Positions 44,101-53,483 are shown, counted from the first letter of the stretch. The stretch: 64,000 nucleotides of DNA from Winogradskyella eximia (GCF_003386165.1 NZ_QRDV01000001.1:1033900-1097899); one strand, 5' to 3'. The notes: a model not told the origin generated them from the letters alone. Numbers and translations are program-made.

Positions 44101-45924
44101 TTAGTTCTCAATTATCTTTTTTTGATTATTTATCCATTGGTTTACATTGCCTTCTAGTACGTCTAAAGGAACCGATCCACTACCCAAAACAACGTCATGA
44201 AACGCCCTGATATCAAACTGCTCTTTTAGGATGTCTTCTGACTTTTTTCTAAGTTCTTTTATTTTTAATTCGCCAATTTTGTACGCCAAGGCTTGCCCAG
44301 GCCAAGCGATATACCTATCGACTTCAACCGTAATATCGTTTTCAGTTTTACCAGAATTTTTTTTGAAATAGTCAATCGCTTCTTGTCTTGTCCATCCAAA
44401 GGCATGGATGCCAGTATCAACCACCAATCTCATGGCACGCCACATTTCATATGTCAATTGCCCGTATTTAGAATACTTATCTTGGTACATTCCAAGTTCT
44501 GGTCCAAGACTTTCAGAATACAGTCCCCAACCTTCAACAAATGCAGTAAAATTGAGCATGGTTCTAAATTCTGGAACGTTTTCTAGTTCTTGAGCAAGTG
44601 AAATCTGTAGGTGATGACCAGGAACCGCTTCATGAATAGTTAAGGCTTCCATCTCCCATTTGGGTCTCGATTCTAGTTTATAGGTATTAGCATAGAAATA
44701 ACCTGCTATACCAGCTTGTAGAGAACCTGGATAATAATATGCCGTTGTATTCGCTTGCTCCGAATATGCGGGAACTTTTTTTACACCATAAGGAAGTCTT
44801 GGTAATTTACCAAAAAGCTGAGGCAACACGGGATCTATCTTTTTGCAAATATCGCGATATGCCGAAAGCAATTCCTCAGGCGTGTCAAAATAAAATTGAG
44901 GGTCTTCTTTTAGGAAGGTATTAAATGCATTTAAGTCTCCATTAAAGCCTGTGTCTGATTTTACCTTTTCCATTTCAACTAATAATCTTGCAACTTCAGA
45001 TAGGCCTATATCGTGGATTTCTTGAGCTGTCTTATTCGTTGTGGTATGAGACTTTATAAGCGCATTGTACCAGGCCGTTCCATTGGGTAATTCACTAATG
45101 CCATAGCTTTCTCTTGTGTTAGGTAAATAGGTGTCGGTCATAAAACTATTAAATCTGCTAAATGCTGGGTTTACACTATTGGAAATAATGGTTTTCGCCT
45201 TTTCTTTTAAAGCATCATGTTCTTCGAGGTTTTTAAATGGAGTATAAAAAAGGCTTTCTATTGGATTTTCAGAAACCATACTAGCTAATTGCATAGGAAC
45301 TTGAGCTACTGTATTTCGTGGCATTACGATACCCTTGTTAATACCTTCTGTCAACGTTGTTTCAAGATTTTGTAAAAGTTCTGAAATTCCCTCAAGTCTT
45401 GCCAAGATGTCTTCTAGTGCCTTTGGCGAATTGGTTGGCATCATTTGAATTATTACGGGTATGTAGGTATGAATTCCCTGAATTTGGTCTATTATTAAAT
45501 ATTGTTCAGGAAACTGGCTAACTAAAGCATATTGGTCTCCAACAGAGCGATTATAGATGTTAAAGTTTACTTTGTCTTCCTCAGTTAAGTTTTCAGGCTT
45601 AAACCAGTCTTTAGAGTCGTTAAGAATCTTTAATATCGCTAAGTTTTTTTTTGTGCCTTCAGGTGAAACATCATCCCATAAATGGTTGTACCCAGGTTTG
45701 CCTAAAAACGTGGCCATTCCAGGTGACGCTTCTAATTGACTTTCAGTATAGATTTCAAAGAGCACTTTTAAACGTTCACTTTCGCTACTGAAATTTTTGC
45801 TATCCTTGATGTAGCTCAGTTTTTCAGTAATACCACCATCAGGTAATGTTGTTTTTTGGGCGTGTCCTTGGTTACTACCTATAATGAGTAAAACAAGGCT
45901 TAATACTAATAGGATGTTCTTCAT
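44101..45924 (-). CDS. DUF885 zinc peptidase-like exported protein
   Basis: 607 residues with a signal peptide (MKNILLVLSLVLLIIGSNQGHAQ). The mainly helical body fits DUF885, a family of predicted zinc metallopeptidases. The metal motif is HEAVPGHHLQIS (HExxxGHH), with likely third-ligand region FVEGWGLYSESLG, and RLVVDTGIHAFGWTRQEAIDYF nearby, all typical. Probably a periplasmic or surface carboxypeptidase acting on peptides. Position upstream of RidA-like, permease and cupin genes suggests a peptide and amino-acid use unit. Confidence 0.85.
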   Translation of the reverse strand: MKNILLVLSLVLLIIGSNQGHAQKTTLPDGGITEKLSYIKDSKNFSSESERLKVLFEIYTESQLEASPGMATFLGKPGYNHLWDDVSPEGTKKNLAILKILNDSKDWFKPENLTEEDKVNFNIYNRSVGDQYALVSQFPEQYLIIDQIQGIHTYIPVIIQMMPTNSPKALEDILARLEGISELLQNLETTLTEGINKGIVMPRNTVAQVPMQLASMVSENPIESLFYTPFKNLEEHDALKEKAKTIISNSVNPAFSRFNSFMTDTYLPNTRESYGISELPNGTAWYNALIKSHTTTNKTAQEIHDIGLSEVARLLVEMEKVKSDTGFNGDLNAFNTFLKEDPQFYFDTPEELLSAYRDICKKIDPVLPQLFGKLPRLPYGVKKVPAYSEQANTTAYYYPGSLQAGIAGYFYANTYKLESRPKWEMEALTIHEAVPGHHLQISLAQELENVPEFRTMLNFTAFVEGWGLYSESLGPELGMYQDKYSKYGQLTYEMWRAMRLVVDTGIHAFGWTRQEAIDYFKKNSGKTENDITVEVDRYIAWPGQALAYKIGELKIKELRKKSEDILKEQFDIRAFHDVVLGSGSVPLDVLEGNVNQWINNQKKIIEN

Positions 45925-46139
45925 AATTATTTAATTTAACTTTTGTTTTAGGACTTTTCAATTTAGCCCAATGTTATATTACAGCGATTGCGGTTTTAAA
46001 AGATTAGATACATATTTAAGTATTTTGCATTGAAATAACTTGATTATGCTAAAGCTTAATTACTTCAGTTTTTTTTTAATTAATTTAAATTAGACCTCAT
46101 CCTTTCTGGCTTAAACCACGAGTATGTTCTCTTTTTGTA

Positions 46140-46772
46140 TTATTTCTTTTTTATTTTTCTTCCTTGTATAAAAACCTCGGCAATAAATAAGGGTATAGCC
46201 CAACATGCCCAACTCATTAAAACTTGAACTTCTTCCCATGTTCCAATATCAAATGACCTTATAATGTCGTATATAAATCTGAATGTGACGAAAGCTAACG
46301 TTAAGACATAACTTCTAATCATCCAATCTTTATGCAAGTCTATTTTTCGGTTCTTTATAGAAATAAAGGCCATTATGGAAGACGTTGACCACGCAACGCC
46401 AAGCATAAATAGGCCAACGGCATATGGTAAATTAATATCAGAAGTAGCTGCCATGTACATACCAGATATTCCTGATAAAACCGTAGAAATAATATAAACG
46501 CGTCCTAATTGTCGATGTGTTTTTAGATACTTATTTCGAATTTTTGGTATAAATTGAAAAGGTCCAATGATGGTAGCAACTATCCCTAGAACAATATGCG
46601 GAAATACCCAAAATACTCTTGGAAAGTAATAAGAACCGTAAACTTCTTCGGTTGGAATTAGCATTGGAAATGCTCTAGAAATAACATAATAGCATACTAT
46701 TAGGCTTGTGAGCACAACTAAAACTATGATACTATATTTTCCTATGGTATTATTTTGCTTTGGTTGGTTCAT
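46140..46772 (-). CDS. DUF2306 membrane protein
   Basis: 210 residues, about six membrane segments. Motifs YFPRVFWVFPHIVLGIVATIIGPFQFIPKIRNKYLKTHRQLGRVYI and DLHKDWMIRSYVLTLAFVTFRFI match DUF2306, a predicted membrane family of unknown role with conserved His residues (H in LKTHRQLGR and DLHKDWM) that could bind heme or metal. Its start is five bases after the stop of the small helical gene upstream, so they are co-transcribed. Confidence 0.82.
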   Translation of the reverse strand: MNQPKQNNTIGKYSIIVLVVLTSLIVCYYVISRAFPMLIPTEEVYGSYYFPRVFWVFPHIVLGIVATIIGPFQFIPKIRNKYLKTHRQLGRVYIISTVLSGISGMYMAATSDINLPYAVGLFMLGVAWSTSSIMAFISIKNRKIDLHKDWMIRSYVLTLAFVTFRFIYDIIRSFDIGTWEEVQVLMSWACWAIPLFIAEVFIQGRKIKKK

Positions 46773-46777
46773 TTTTT

Positions 46778-47113
46778 TCAGTATAAAATATTGTCAAATA
46801 CTTTTTTTAAGTAGCGCTCCCTTTGTGAAATTTCATTGTCGGAAATAAAGACTTCCAGAATCTCTTGTTTTAACTGAAGTAATTCTCTTGGTGAATATTC
46901 TAGTTGGTTGATAGCATCTTCTATTTTTTCAAAGCAATCATTTTCTTCATCACATGCAAATTCGTTGTGTATTTTGTTAAAAGTAGCTTCGTCTGTTTTA
47001 GATTTTATCAGTGCGATTTCTTCTTCCGCTTCATGATGGTCAAATTTTGCACAAAGCAATAACATGTAAATTTTAAATTCTGCTTTAGACCAATTTGCTA
47101 TATCGTTTGCCAT
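46778..47113 (-). CDS. Small acidic helical protein, possibly TerB-like
   Basis: 111 residues, soluble and mostly helical (WSKAEFKIYMLLLCAKFDHHEAEEE at the start, LQLKQEILEVFISDNEISQRERYLKKVF at the end). The pattern of paired acidic helix turns resembles TerB-fold proteins, but I cannot confirm the family. It lies between an SDR epimerase gene (12 bases upstream) and the DUF2306 gene (five bases downstream), so three genes form one unit. Confidence 0.55.
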   Translation of the reverse strand: MANDIANWSKAEFKIYMLLLCAKFDHHEAEEEIALIKSKTDEATFNKIHNEFACDEENDCFEKIEDAINQLEYSPRELLQLKQEILEVFISDNEISQRERYLKKVFDNILY

Positions 47114-47125
47114 GGTTTTTAAGGT

Positions 47126-48064
47126 TTAGGAATTATATTGTTGTAAAGTATCTTTAACAGACTGAAATGAGATACTCAATTGTCGTTCTGCTAATTGGTT
47201 TTGATAAATAATATTAGGAGTATGCTTGGGCTGTTTATTGTTAAGCATCAAAGACACGTCAGAAACGGGATAGGTTTCACTTGAGAATAAATAGTTTTCT
47301 CCATGCAAACCAGAAATCGTCGCAGCTTTATAGACGCCAGAGGCAACATCCTTAACATTTACTATTGCCATTTCTATGTCATCATCATAAAACATTTGAA
47401 TCAAAGGATTAGGTGCAATCTTATTTTTGAATAAATATTGAATGCCTGTTGAAGTAGAATCTTCTCGATTTGAAAGCGATTGTCCCATAACCATTACAGG
47501 TGATACACTCACAATTTCAGTAGTTGAGTCTGGATGTGTTTCAATGAATTTATTAACCGTTTGATTAGCCAAAAATTTAGCTTGTGCATACGGATGACTT
47601 TCTTCACTTGTAAATGGAGTGTCATTTTCATTAAAATTATCTGAACTTAATTTTCCTCCTGCTGGTAAAGGGAAATTGGTGTTCCATGCAGCAACAGAAG
47701 CAATGATAACTACCTTTTTTACACTTGGTGTCTTATGAATGACTTCCAAGAAATTCTCTGTTCCTTTTATAGTTGGATCAAATAATTCTGTTTGAGCATC
47801 TTTAAAATCTAACTGAAAAGGTGTACCAGAATGAATGACAATATCACAATCTTTTACAAAGTTTTCTAGTCTGTTTTTATCAGTAACATCTAACTCACCA
47901 AAACTTAAATGCTCGGCATTTTTAAGCTGACTTAAATGTTGGTATTTTTCTAGTTTAGATAAATCTCTAGTTGATACTTTAACTTCATATCCGTTATCTA
48001 AAAATTGTTTTGTTATATGGCTTCCTATAAAGCCAGAGCCACCAATAATGCCTACTTTTTTCAT
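47126..48064 (-). CDS. NAD(P)-dependent epimerase/dehydratase (extended SDR)
   Basis: 312 residues with the extended SDR layout: dinucleotide motif GIIGGSGFIGSHITKQF at the N-terminus, CDIVIHSGTPF, SVAAW and the catalytic YxxxK (HPYAQAKF). This group reduces aldehydes/ketones or epimerises sugars; related proteins are dihydroflavonol-reductase-like enzymes. Substrate not readable. First gene of a unit with the small acidic protein and DUF2306. A small 7-base-arm palindrome lies 40 bases upstream. Confidence 0.85.
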   Translation of the reverse strand: MKKVGIIGGSGFIGSHITKQFLDNGYEVKVSTRDLSKLEKYQHLSQLKNAEHLSFGELDVTDKNRLENFVKDCDIVIHSGTPFQLDFKDAQTELFDPTIKGTENFLEVIHKTPSVKKVVIIASVAAWNTNFPLPAGGKLSSDNFNENDTPFTSEESHPYAQAKFLANQTVNKFIETHPDSTTEIVSVSPVMVMGQSLSNREDSTSTGIQYLFKNKIAPNPLIQMFYDDDIEMAIVNVKDVASGVYKAATISGLHGENYLFSSETYPVSDVSLMLNNKQPKHTPNIIYQNQLAERQLSISFQSVKDTLQQYNS

Positions 48065-48103
48065 TTTAAAATTGTGTTATATTGTAATTGCTATTTAAAT
48101 AAA

Positions 48104-48120
48104 CCCATTACTATAATGGG
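48104..48120. repeat. Small palindrome upstream of the SDR gene
   Basis: Perfect 7-base arms (48104-48110 and 48114-48120) with 3-base centre, between the divergent SDR and propeller-kinase genes. May be an operator; no T run. Confidence 0.35.
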
Positions 48121-48257
48121 ATCTATTTTTATATGTTGCTATTAATCATAACAAGTAAAATCAAATCATTAGGGAAAGGGAGCTGCTTTGTTAAAACATA
48201 AATAATTAGGGTATGATTTAACTTTAGCTAATTTAGGTTGTAATTGTTCTGTTGTCA

Positions 48258-48275
48258 ATCACATCTTAATGTGAT
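48258..48275. promoter_or_regulatory. 18-bp palindrome upstream of the propeller kinase gene
   Basis: ATCACAT-CTTA-ATGTGAT, 19 bases before the -7 element, so it covers the place of the -33 element. A second copy, perfect across 18 bases, lies just after the same gene at 51371-51388. This position suggests an activator or repressor site, perhaps for the LuxR-type regulator encoded next to it. Confidence 0.6.
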
Positions 48276-48294
48276 ATTGGCTGATATCTTTTTG

Positions 48295-48302
48295 TATATT
48301 TG
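48295..48302 (+). promoter_or_regulatory. -7 element of the first propeller kinase promoter
   Basis: Reads TATATTTG, 28 bases before the TTG start codon. No -33 TTTG at the usual spacing; the palindrome is there instead. Confidence 0.55.
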
Positions 48303-48330
48303 AGACTTAGCTATTAATTAAACCATTATT

Positions 48331-51300
48331 TTGAATTCCTTTAAAACACTGTGCGCTTTTGTTCTGCAAATGAGCTTACTCTTTGTATGCTATAGTGTCT
48401 ATTCTCAAAATCCATCGCAAATAGATATCCTTACTACGGAGGATGGTTTGTTGTTTAGAGATGTATCTAATATTACACAAGATAATAAAGGTTTATTGTG
48501 GATTGGAACTACACAAGGGCTTAACCGTTATGATGGGCAGAATTTCAAGGTTTACAATAGTGATGTAAGTAATCCTTTTTTTATCGAAGATGATTATATT
48601 AAGTGGAATATGGTTTATGACGACGCAACCAATTCTGTATGGTTTTCAGCTAATGACAAACTGTTTCAACTTCAAATTTCTACGGATTCCATTATATCTT
48701 ATAATGAAAAACAACATTTAAACGATCGTATGTTAGGCTTGTATAAAGCACCAGATAATTCTATTTGGGTGGTCACTGACGATTATTGGCAGGTGAAAAA
48801 AGAGACATCAAAACTTTATCTTAAAAGGTTTGAGAATGGGAAGTTTAATACCATTTCTTCAGTAGATAGATATAAGTATGTTTTTAATGCTCTAAGTTTT
48901 GATACTAAGGGATCAGTATGGTGGTCCACAACTAATGGTACTAATAAATATAATAGTAATGGTGAATTATTGGAAAGTTACGTATTAGATACTTACGACT
49001 GGAACGGTGATCTCATTCATTACGTACCAAATTTTTTCGATAGTAATAATACACATTATTATTTTCCTGAATCAAAAGGTGGTATTTATATCTATAATGC
49101 GCTAAAAAAGACATCAGAAACGCTATTTGAGACAGAAAAAATTATAAGACGTGCTATAGAAGATGTTGATGGAAATATTTGGTTTGCAGGTGATAAGACC
49201 TTATACCGCATGGATAAGGATCGAAATTTTACTGATTATACCAATTTAATCAAATCTAAACTTGACTATTCTCTTATAAATAATCTATTTATAGACAAAA
49301 GCGGTTTGCTTTGGGTCGCTACAGATAATGGTTTATTTAAGGTGAAAACCCAGAAACAATTATTTTCTAATCTTTTTAAATCAACAAAGGAAGGTTGGGG
49401 AAATTCTATGCGAGGTATTTTTGAAGATGCTGATGGACGTATCTTTTCCCTTTGTGAAAGCAAACATCAGTTGTGGTATAAGACTAAAGAAGGAAAGATT
49501 GATTCTTTACCATTAAAAACTAAATTGGGAAAACCTCTAACACTGATGTATGATGCCAGTTTTATAGTTACAAATAGTAGCAAAACGAAAGCATTCACCA
49601 TAGGAAGTGGTATCTGTGAGATAGATTTAAAAACAGGTATTACTACGGTTTATAATCAATTTAGTATTAATAATAATATCCATGGACCAAATGCGCTATT
49701 ACGATTACATGATGGACGCTTGCTATTTGGTTTTACTCAAGAATACTTAACCATTTTTAATCCGGAAACTCAAGAACACCAGGCAGTTTTTAATAACCAG
49801 ACCATACAAAATAACATAAGAGGCTTAAAGTTTTTTAAAGAAAGTAAAGATGAAAATCACATTTGGATAGGTACATCAGAGAATGGTATTCTGAAGATAG
49901 ATCTTAATGGAAACATCATAAAAATGTTTAACACCAAGACAACTCCTCAACTTGTTAAAGATGATGTTTTATGTCTTGAAGAAGATCGTGATGGTAGTTT
50001 GTGGGTAGGCTTTTATGGTGGTGGGTTGAGTCATATTTCTCCGGACGGAAAAACAATAACAAGCTATAAAAAAGCGGATGGATTGCCAGATGATAATGTT
50101 GTTGGTTTGCTACTAGAAGGAGATGAAAAATTGTGGATTAGTACGTATGATGGTCTGTCTCGATTTAATAAAACGACCAAAGAATTTCAGAATTTTTATT
50201 CCGAAGATGGTTTGTCTCATAATGAATTTAATTATTCGTCCTTTTTTAAGGATAGTCGAGGGGTATTCTATTTTGGAGGTATGAATGGTATTAATGTTTT
50301 TAATCCTAAAGCCTTACAAGAATCTGTAAGACCACCAGATATTCAGTTCTTAGGAATTTCGGGTTATAATAGTAGAACAAATGAGAACTTTGTTAAAGAT
50401 TATGCTCAAAAAGAACTAAATAATTTTATAGCATCTCCTTACGATCAATACTTTGAAGTGAATTGGTCTTTGCCTAGTTATTTTCAAAATTCTAAAAATA
50501 TATTCAGTACGCAGTTAGAGGGGTTTGAAAATCGTTGGTTTTACCAAGGTAATGCCACCTCTGTAAGATATAACAAATTACCAGCAGGAGATTATGTACT
50601 TAAAATAAAAGGGGCTGATTCTAGAGGTAGCGAAACGGCTAATATTTTATCTATTCCTATAACGGTAAAACAAATTTTTTATAAGCGTTGGTGGTTCATA
50701 GCTTTAGTTATAGTTGCGATTTCTGGTATGGTGTACTCTGCATTTAGATACCGTTTAAAACAAGCTTTGGCTATGGAACGCCTTCGCACTAAAATATCTA
50801 GTGATTTGCACGACGATGTTGGTTCGTTATTGTCTGGTCTCGCTATGCAAACCGAACTTATGGAAATTAGTGCTAGTGAAGCTGATAAGTTTAAACTTCA
50901 AAAAATTGCAGGCATCAGTCGGAATGCCATTTCGCAGATGCGCGATTTGGTATGGAGTATTGATAGCAGACGTGAAACGGTTCATGACTTAATTGAACGT
51001 ATGCACGAGTTGGCAGAAGAGTTATTATTACCAAAAGACATTGCATTTCAGATCGATAGTTCCAGTATTAAAAATCCTAATAAACGACTGACAGCACAAA
51101 CGAAGCAAGATCTGTTTTTAATATATAAAGAGGCCATAACCAATATTTTAAGGCATTCTGACGCTACTAATGTTAAAGTAGCTTTTACCAATACGTCTAA
51201 AGGTTGTGTCTTTACAATCCAAGATAATGGGAGTAAAAAAGAGTGTTATAAATCTACAGGTTTAGGTTTGTCTAATATGGCAATGCGTGCGGAAAAATTA

Positions 51301-51369
51301 AAAGGAGAATTAAAATTTCTCAAAGAAAATGGGTTTTGTGTTAAGCTTCATTTGCCTTTTAATATGTAA
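48331..51369 (+). CDS. Two-component propeller histidine kinase (HisKA_3 type), TTG start
   Basis: 1012-residue one-pass membrane sensor. Signal peptide (MNSFKTLCAFVLQMSLLFVCYSVYSQ) needs a TTG start: an in-frame TAA lies 12 bases upstream and the next ATG would cut the signal. The periplasmic part (about 27-770) has two seven-bladed Reg_prop propellers (repeated IWIGT, GLWVATDNGLF, DGSLWVGF, EDGLSHNEF) and a Y_Y_Y domain (about 690-770). A membrane segment follows (WWFIALVIVAISGMVYSAF), then HisKA_3 with H827 in SSDLHDDVGS, and the ATPase domain (EAITNILRHS, DNGS, GLGLSNMAMRA). The LuxR-type regulator 118 bases downstream is the natural partner. Confidence 0.92.
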   Translation: MNSFKTLCAFVLQMSLLFVCYSVYSQNPSQIDILTTEDGLLFRDVSNITQDNKGLLWIGTTQGLNRYDGQNFKVYNSDVSNPFFIEDDYIKWNMVYDDATNSVWFSANDKLFQLQISTDSIISYNEKQHLNDRMLGLYKAPDNSIWVVTDDYWQVKKETSKLYLKRFENGKFNTISSVDRYKYVFNALSFDTKGSVWWSTTNGTNKYNSNGELLESYVLDTYDWNGDLIHYVPNFFDSNNTHYYFPESKGGIYIYNALKKTSETLFETEKIIRRAIEDVDGNIWFAGDKTLYRMDKDRNFTDYTNLIKSKLDYSLINNLFIDKSGLLWVATDNGLFKVKTQKQLFSNLFKSTKEGWGNSMRGIFEDADGRIFSLCESKHQLWYKTKEGKIDSLPLKTKLGKPLTLMYDASFIVTNSSKTKAFTIGSGICEIDLKTGITTVYNQFSINNNIHGPNALLRLHDGRLLFGFTQEYLTIFNPETQEHQAVFNNQTIQNNIRGLKFFKESKDENHIWIGTSENGILKIDLNGNIIKMFNTKTTPQLVKDDVLCLEEDRDGSLWVGFYGGGLSHISPDGKTITSYKKADGLPDDNVVGLLLEGDEKLWISTYDGLSRFNKTTKEFQNFYSEDGLSHNEFNYSSFFKDSRGVFYFGGMNGINVFNPKALQESVRPPDIQFLGISGYNSRTNENFVKDYAQKELNNFIASPYDQYFEVNWSLPSYFQNSKNIFSTQLEGFENRWFYQGNATSVRYNKLPAGDYVLKIKGADSRGSETANILSIPITVKQIFYKRWWFIALVIVAISGMVYSAFRYRLKQALAMERLRTKISSDLHDDVGSLLSGLAMQTELMEISASEADKFKLQKIAGISRNAISQMRDLVWSIDSRRETVHDLIERMHELAEELLLPKDIAFQIDSSSIKNPNKRLTAQTKQDLFLIYKEAITNILRHSDATNVKVAFTNTSKGCVFTIQDNGSKKECYKSTGLGLSNMAMRAEKLKGELKFLKENGFCVKLHLPFNM

Positions 51370-51370
51370 T

Positions 51371-51388
51371 ATCACATCATGATGTGAT
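51371..51388. promoter_or_regulatory. 18-bp perfect palindrome upstream of the LuxR-type regulator gene
   Basis: ATCACATCATGATGTGAT, perfect over all 18 bases, starting two bases after the kinase stop codon. A near -7 element TAATTTTA (51410-51417) follows at 21 bases, nearly the same spacing as the related copy at 48258-48275 has to its -7 element. Probably a binding site for the same regulator. Confidence 0.6.
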
Positions 51389-51486
51389 TGTACGTGTTGA
51401 TTATTGTTATAATTTTACTAATGAAGAATTATAACCTTTTCAGCATTTAAATTTTTTATAAAATTGAAGCCTATTTAAGTCGCAAA

Positions 51487-52119
51487 ATGAGTACAATTAC
51501 CTTAGGAATCATAGAAGATGATCAACTCGTTCAGGAAAGTCTGAAGGAGTTCTTCCATGCTCAAGCTGAAATAGATTGTGTACTAATGTCGTCTTCTGTT
51601 GAAGATTTTTTAACGTCCATTAAATCGCTTAAAACCTTACCTGAGATAATTCTTCTCGACATTAACTTATTAGGTATGTCTGGTATTAAAGGGATTCCAT
51701 TACTATTAAACGAACTTCCAAAAGTAGACATTATTATGCTGACGACTTTTGAAGACAATGATAGTATTTACAAAGCATTGTGTGCAGGAGCCTGTTCGTA
51801 TTTGTCGAAGAAAACACCACTAAAAAAAATAAAAGAAGCAATAGAAGTGGTGCATAAAGGCGGTTCTTATATGTCGCCTTCCATTGCTCGAAAAATAGTG
51901 AATAGTTTTGCTCCAAAGCAGAATAAAAGTAACTTACTAACGCCTAGACAAAAGGAAATTGTTGCCGAAATTGTAGATGGTAAAAGTTATAAAATGATAG
52001 CTAATGATTTGTTTGTTTCCATTGATACGGTGCGTACACATATTAAAAACATCTACAAGGCTTTAGAGATTAATAGTAAAGCCGAATTAATCAAAAAATC
52101 TTACGATAACGAGTTGTAA
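51487..52119 (+). CDS. LuxR/NarL-type response regulator
   Basis: 210 residues. Receiver domain with acidic pocket E10-D11-D12, phospho-acceptor D58 (IILLDINLLGMSG), T86 (MLTTFED) and K108 (YLSKKTP). C-terminal LuxR-type helix-turn-helix: LTPRQKEIVAEIVDGKSYKMIANDLFVSIDTVRTHIKNIYKAL. Such proteins activate transcription after phosphorylation by HisKA_3 kinases, which is the type encoded immediately upstream. The palindrome before the gene suggests autoregulation. Confidence 0.93.
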   Translation: MSTITLGIIEDDQLVQESLKEFFHAQAEIDCVLMSSSVEDFLTSIKSLKTLPEIILLDINLLGMSGIKGIPLLLNELPKVDIIMLTTFEDNDSIYKALCAGACSYLSKKTPLKKIKEAIEVVHKGGSYMSPSIARKIVNSFAPKQNKSNLLTPRQKEIVAEIVDGKSYKMIANDLFVSIDTVRTHIKNIYKALEINSKAELIKKSYDNEL

Positions 52120-52167
52120 TTCAAAGATCGGCATACGAAAAATCATAACTTTTGCGTTAGGTTATGT

Positions 52168-53034
52168 ATGAAGAAAGTTATACTCATCCTTTTTGTATTG
52201 GCATCACTTGCTGTTTTAGCCTTTCAGTTTCAACCTGTAAAAAAAGCGGTTACTATAGTTACATCTAGTATCGAAACTCCAAGTCTTGTTAATAAGGATA
52301 GTTTAACCATTGCTTCACGAGTGAATTTACCCGAAGGCTATAAACGTGTAACTTATAAAAAAGGAAGTTTTCAAGACTATCTTAGAAACTACAAATTAAA
52401 ACCGTTTGGAAGTAAAATTATCAACTACGATGACACCTATTATTTTTGGCAAGGAGGTCATATCGGAATTTTAGAAATTCCAGTGCCTAAAAACGGATTG
52501 CAACAATGTGCCGATGCTTTAATTAGAATTAGAAGCGAATACCTTTGGGATAACAACAGAAAAGATGAAATAGGTTTCAATTTTACTTCAGGCCATTATT
52601 GTTCTTGGAAAAAATATGCAGAAGGGTATAGGCCTAAAATCAATGGTAATAAAGTTTCGTTTCATAAAACGGCAAGTGCCAATACATCAAAAGAAAACTT
52701 CTATAAATACTTGAATTTAATTTACATGTATTCTGGAACCTTATCACTTTATAATGAGTTGGAAGCTGTTGCAGCCAAAGATTTAAAAATTGGTGATATG
52801 CTTATTAAAGGAGGTTCACCTGGTCATATTGTTATGATTGCAGATGAGGTTATAAATGAAAGTGGTGAAAAGTTATTCTTATTGTTTCAAGGTAATACAC
52901 CAGCGCAAAGTGTACATTTGGTTAAAAATTTGGAAGATTCAACGCTATCTCCATGGTATCAATTAGAAGATGATACTGTGATTTCGGTTTCAAATTATAC
53001 ATTTGGGAATTCTAAATTTGTGCGTTTTAAATAG
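52168..53034 (+). CDS. DUF4846 exported protein
   Basis: 288 residues with an N-terminal signal or anchor (VILILFVLASLAVLAFQF) and a globular part fitting DUF4846: VNLPEGYKRVTYKKGSFQDYLRNYKLKPFGS. Conserved C114 (LQQCADALIRIRSEYLW) at a helix start and H220 (GSPGHIVMIADE) at a strand start recall Cys/His hydrolases of the NlpC/P60 kind, but I am not certain. It starts 48 bases after the response regulator gene and may be in its transcript. Function unknown. Confidence 0.75.
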   Translation: MKKVILILFVLASLAVLAFQFQPVKKAVTIVTSSIETPSLVNKDSLTIASRVNLPEGYKRVTYKKGSFQDYLRNYKLKPFGSKIINYDDTYYFWQGGHIGILEIPVPKNGLQQCADALIRIRSEYLWDNNRKDEIGFNFTSGHYCSWKKYAEGYRPKINGNKVSFHKTASANTSKENFYKYLNLIYMYSGTLSLYNELEAVAAKDLKIGDMLIKGGSPGHIVMIADEVINESGEKLFLLFQGNTPAQSVHLVKNLEDSTLSPWYQLEDDTVISVSNYTFGNSKFVRFK

Positions 53035-53050
53035 CAACTTTGTATCTTTG
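53017..53050 (+). promoter_or_regulatory. Promoter of the small gene before apbE
   Basis: TTTG (53017-53020), 22 bases, then TATCTTTG (53043-53050), an exact -7 match ending five bases before the ATG. The mRNA would have almost no leader. The promoter overlaps the end of the DUF4846 gene. Confidence 0.5.
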
Positions 53051-53055
53051 TTGTT

Positions 53056-53433
53056 ATGAGTAAACCTTTAACACCTCAAGAAGTTCACAATCTTGCCATG
53101 AACCATGTTGGCAAAGACCTAGAAGCACGTGGTTTTGAATTTGTTGCCATTAATAGCAAGCTAAAACGCCATCCGCAATTTGTCTGTATCGATAAAAATA
53201 GTCAGTATTACTTTGTAGTAGTTCGTGCTGTGATCTTACCAGAAAATCCAAACAATTACGATATCGTTTGGATGGAAACCTTTAAAAAACATGCTTACGA
53301 AAAAGATGCCAAAGTGTTGTACGCAGGAGTTGGTTTGGGGAATCCTGAAGGAGAAGATTTACCTATATATTTAGATCAAGAATATCTTATAGAATATAAT
53401 GGCATCCAAGTCATTGAAATGAATTTGAATTAA
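53056..53433 (+). CDS. Small conserved flavobacterial protein upstream of apbE
   Basis: 125 residues, soluble. MSKPLTPQEVHNLAMNHVGKDLEARGFEFVAINS, then HPQFVCIDKNSQYYFVVVRAV and KVLYAGVGLGNPEG, DLPIYLDQEYLIEYNGI. The middle resembles the strand-turn-strand core of restriction-endonuclease-like proteins (PD..., ExK) with both catalytic motifs changed (PQ, VVR), so if related it would be inactive. It is 50 bases from apbE on the same strand, and I recall relatives near nqr or apbE genes in other flavobacteria, so a role in Nqr maturation is possible but unproven. Confidence 0.65.
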   Translation: MSKPLTPQEVHNLAMNHVGKDLEARGFEFVAINSKLKRHPQFVCIDKNSQYYFVVVRAVILPENPNNYDIVWMETFKKHAYEKDAKVLYAGVGLGNPEGEDLPIYLDQEYLIEYNGIQVIEMNLN

Positions 53434-53483
53434 TAAATTCTCAGTTTTATCAGGCATTGCTGTCTAAATCAATCTACATATTT

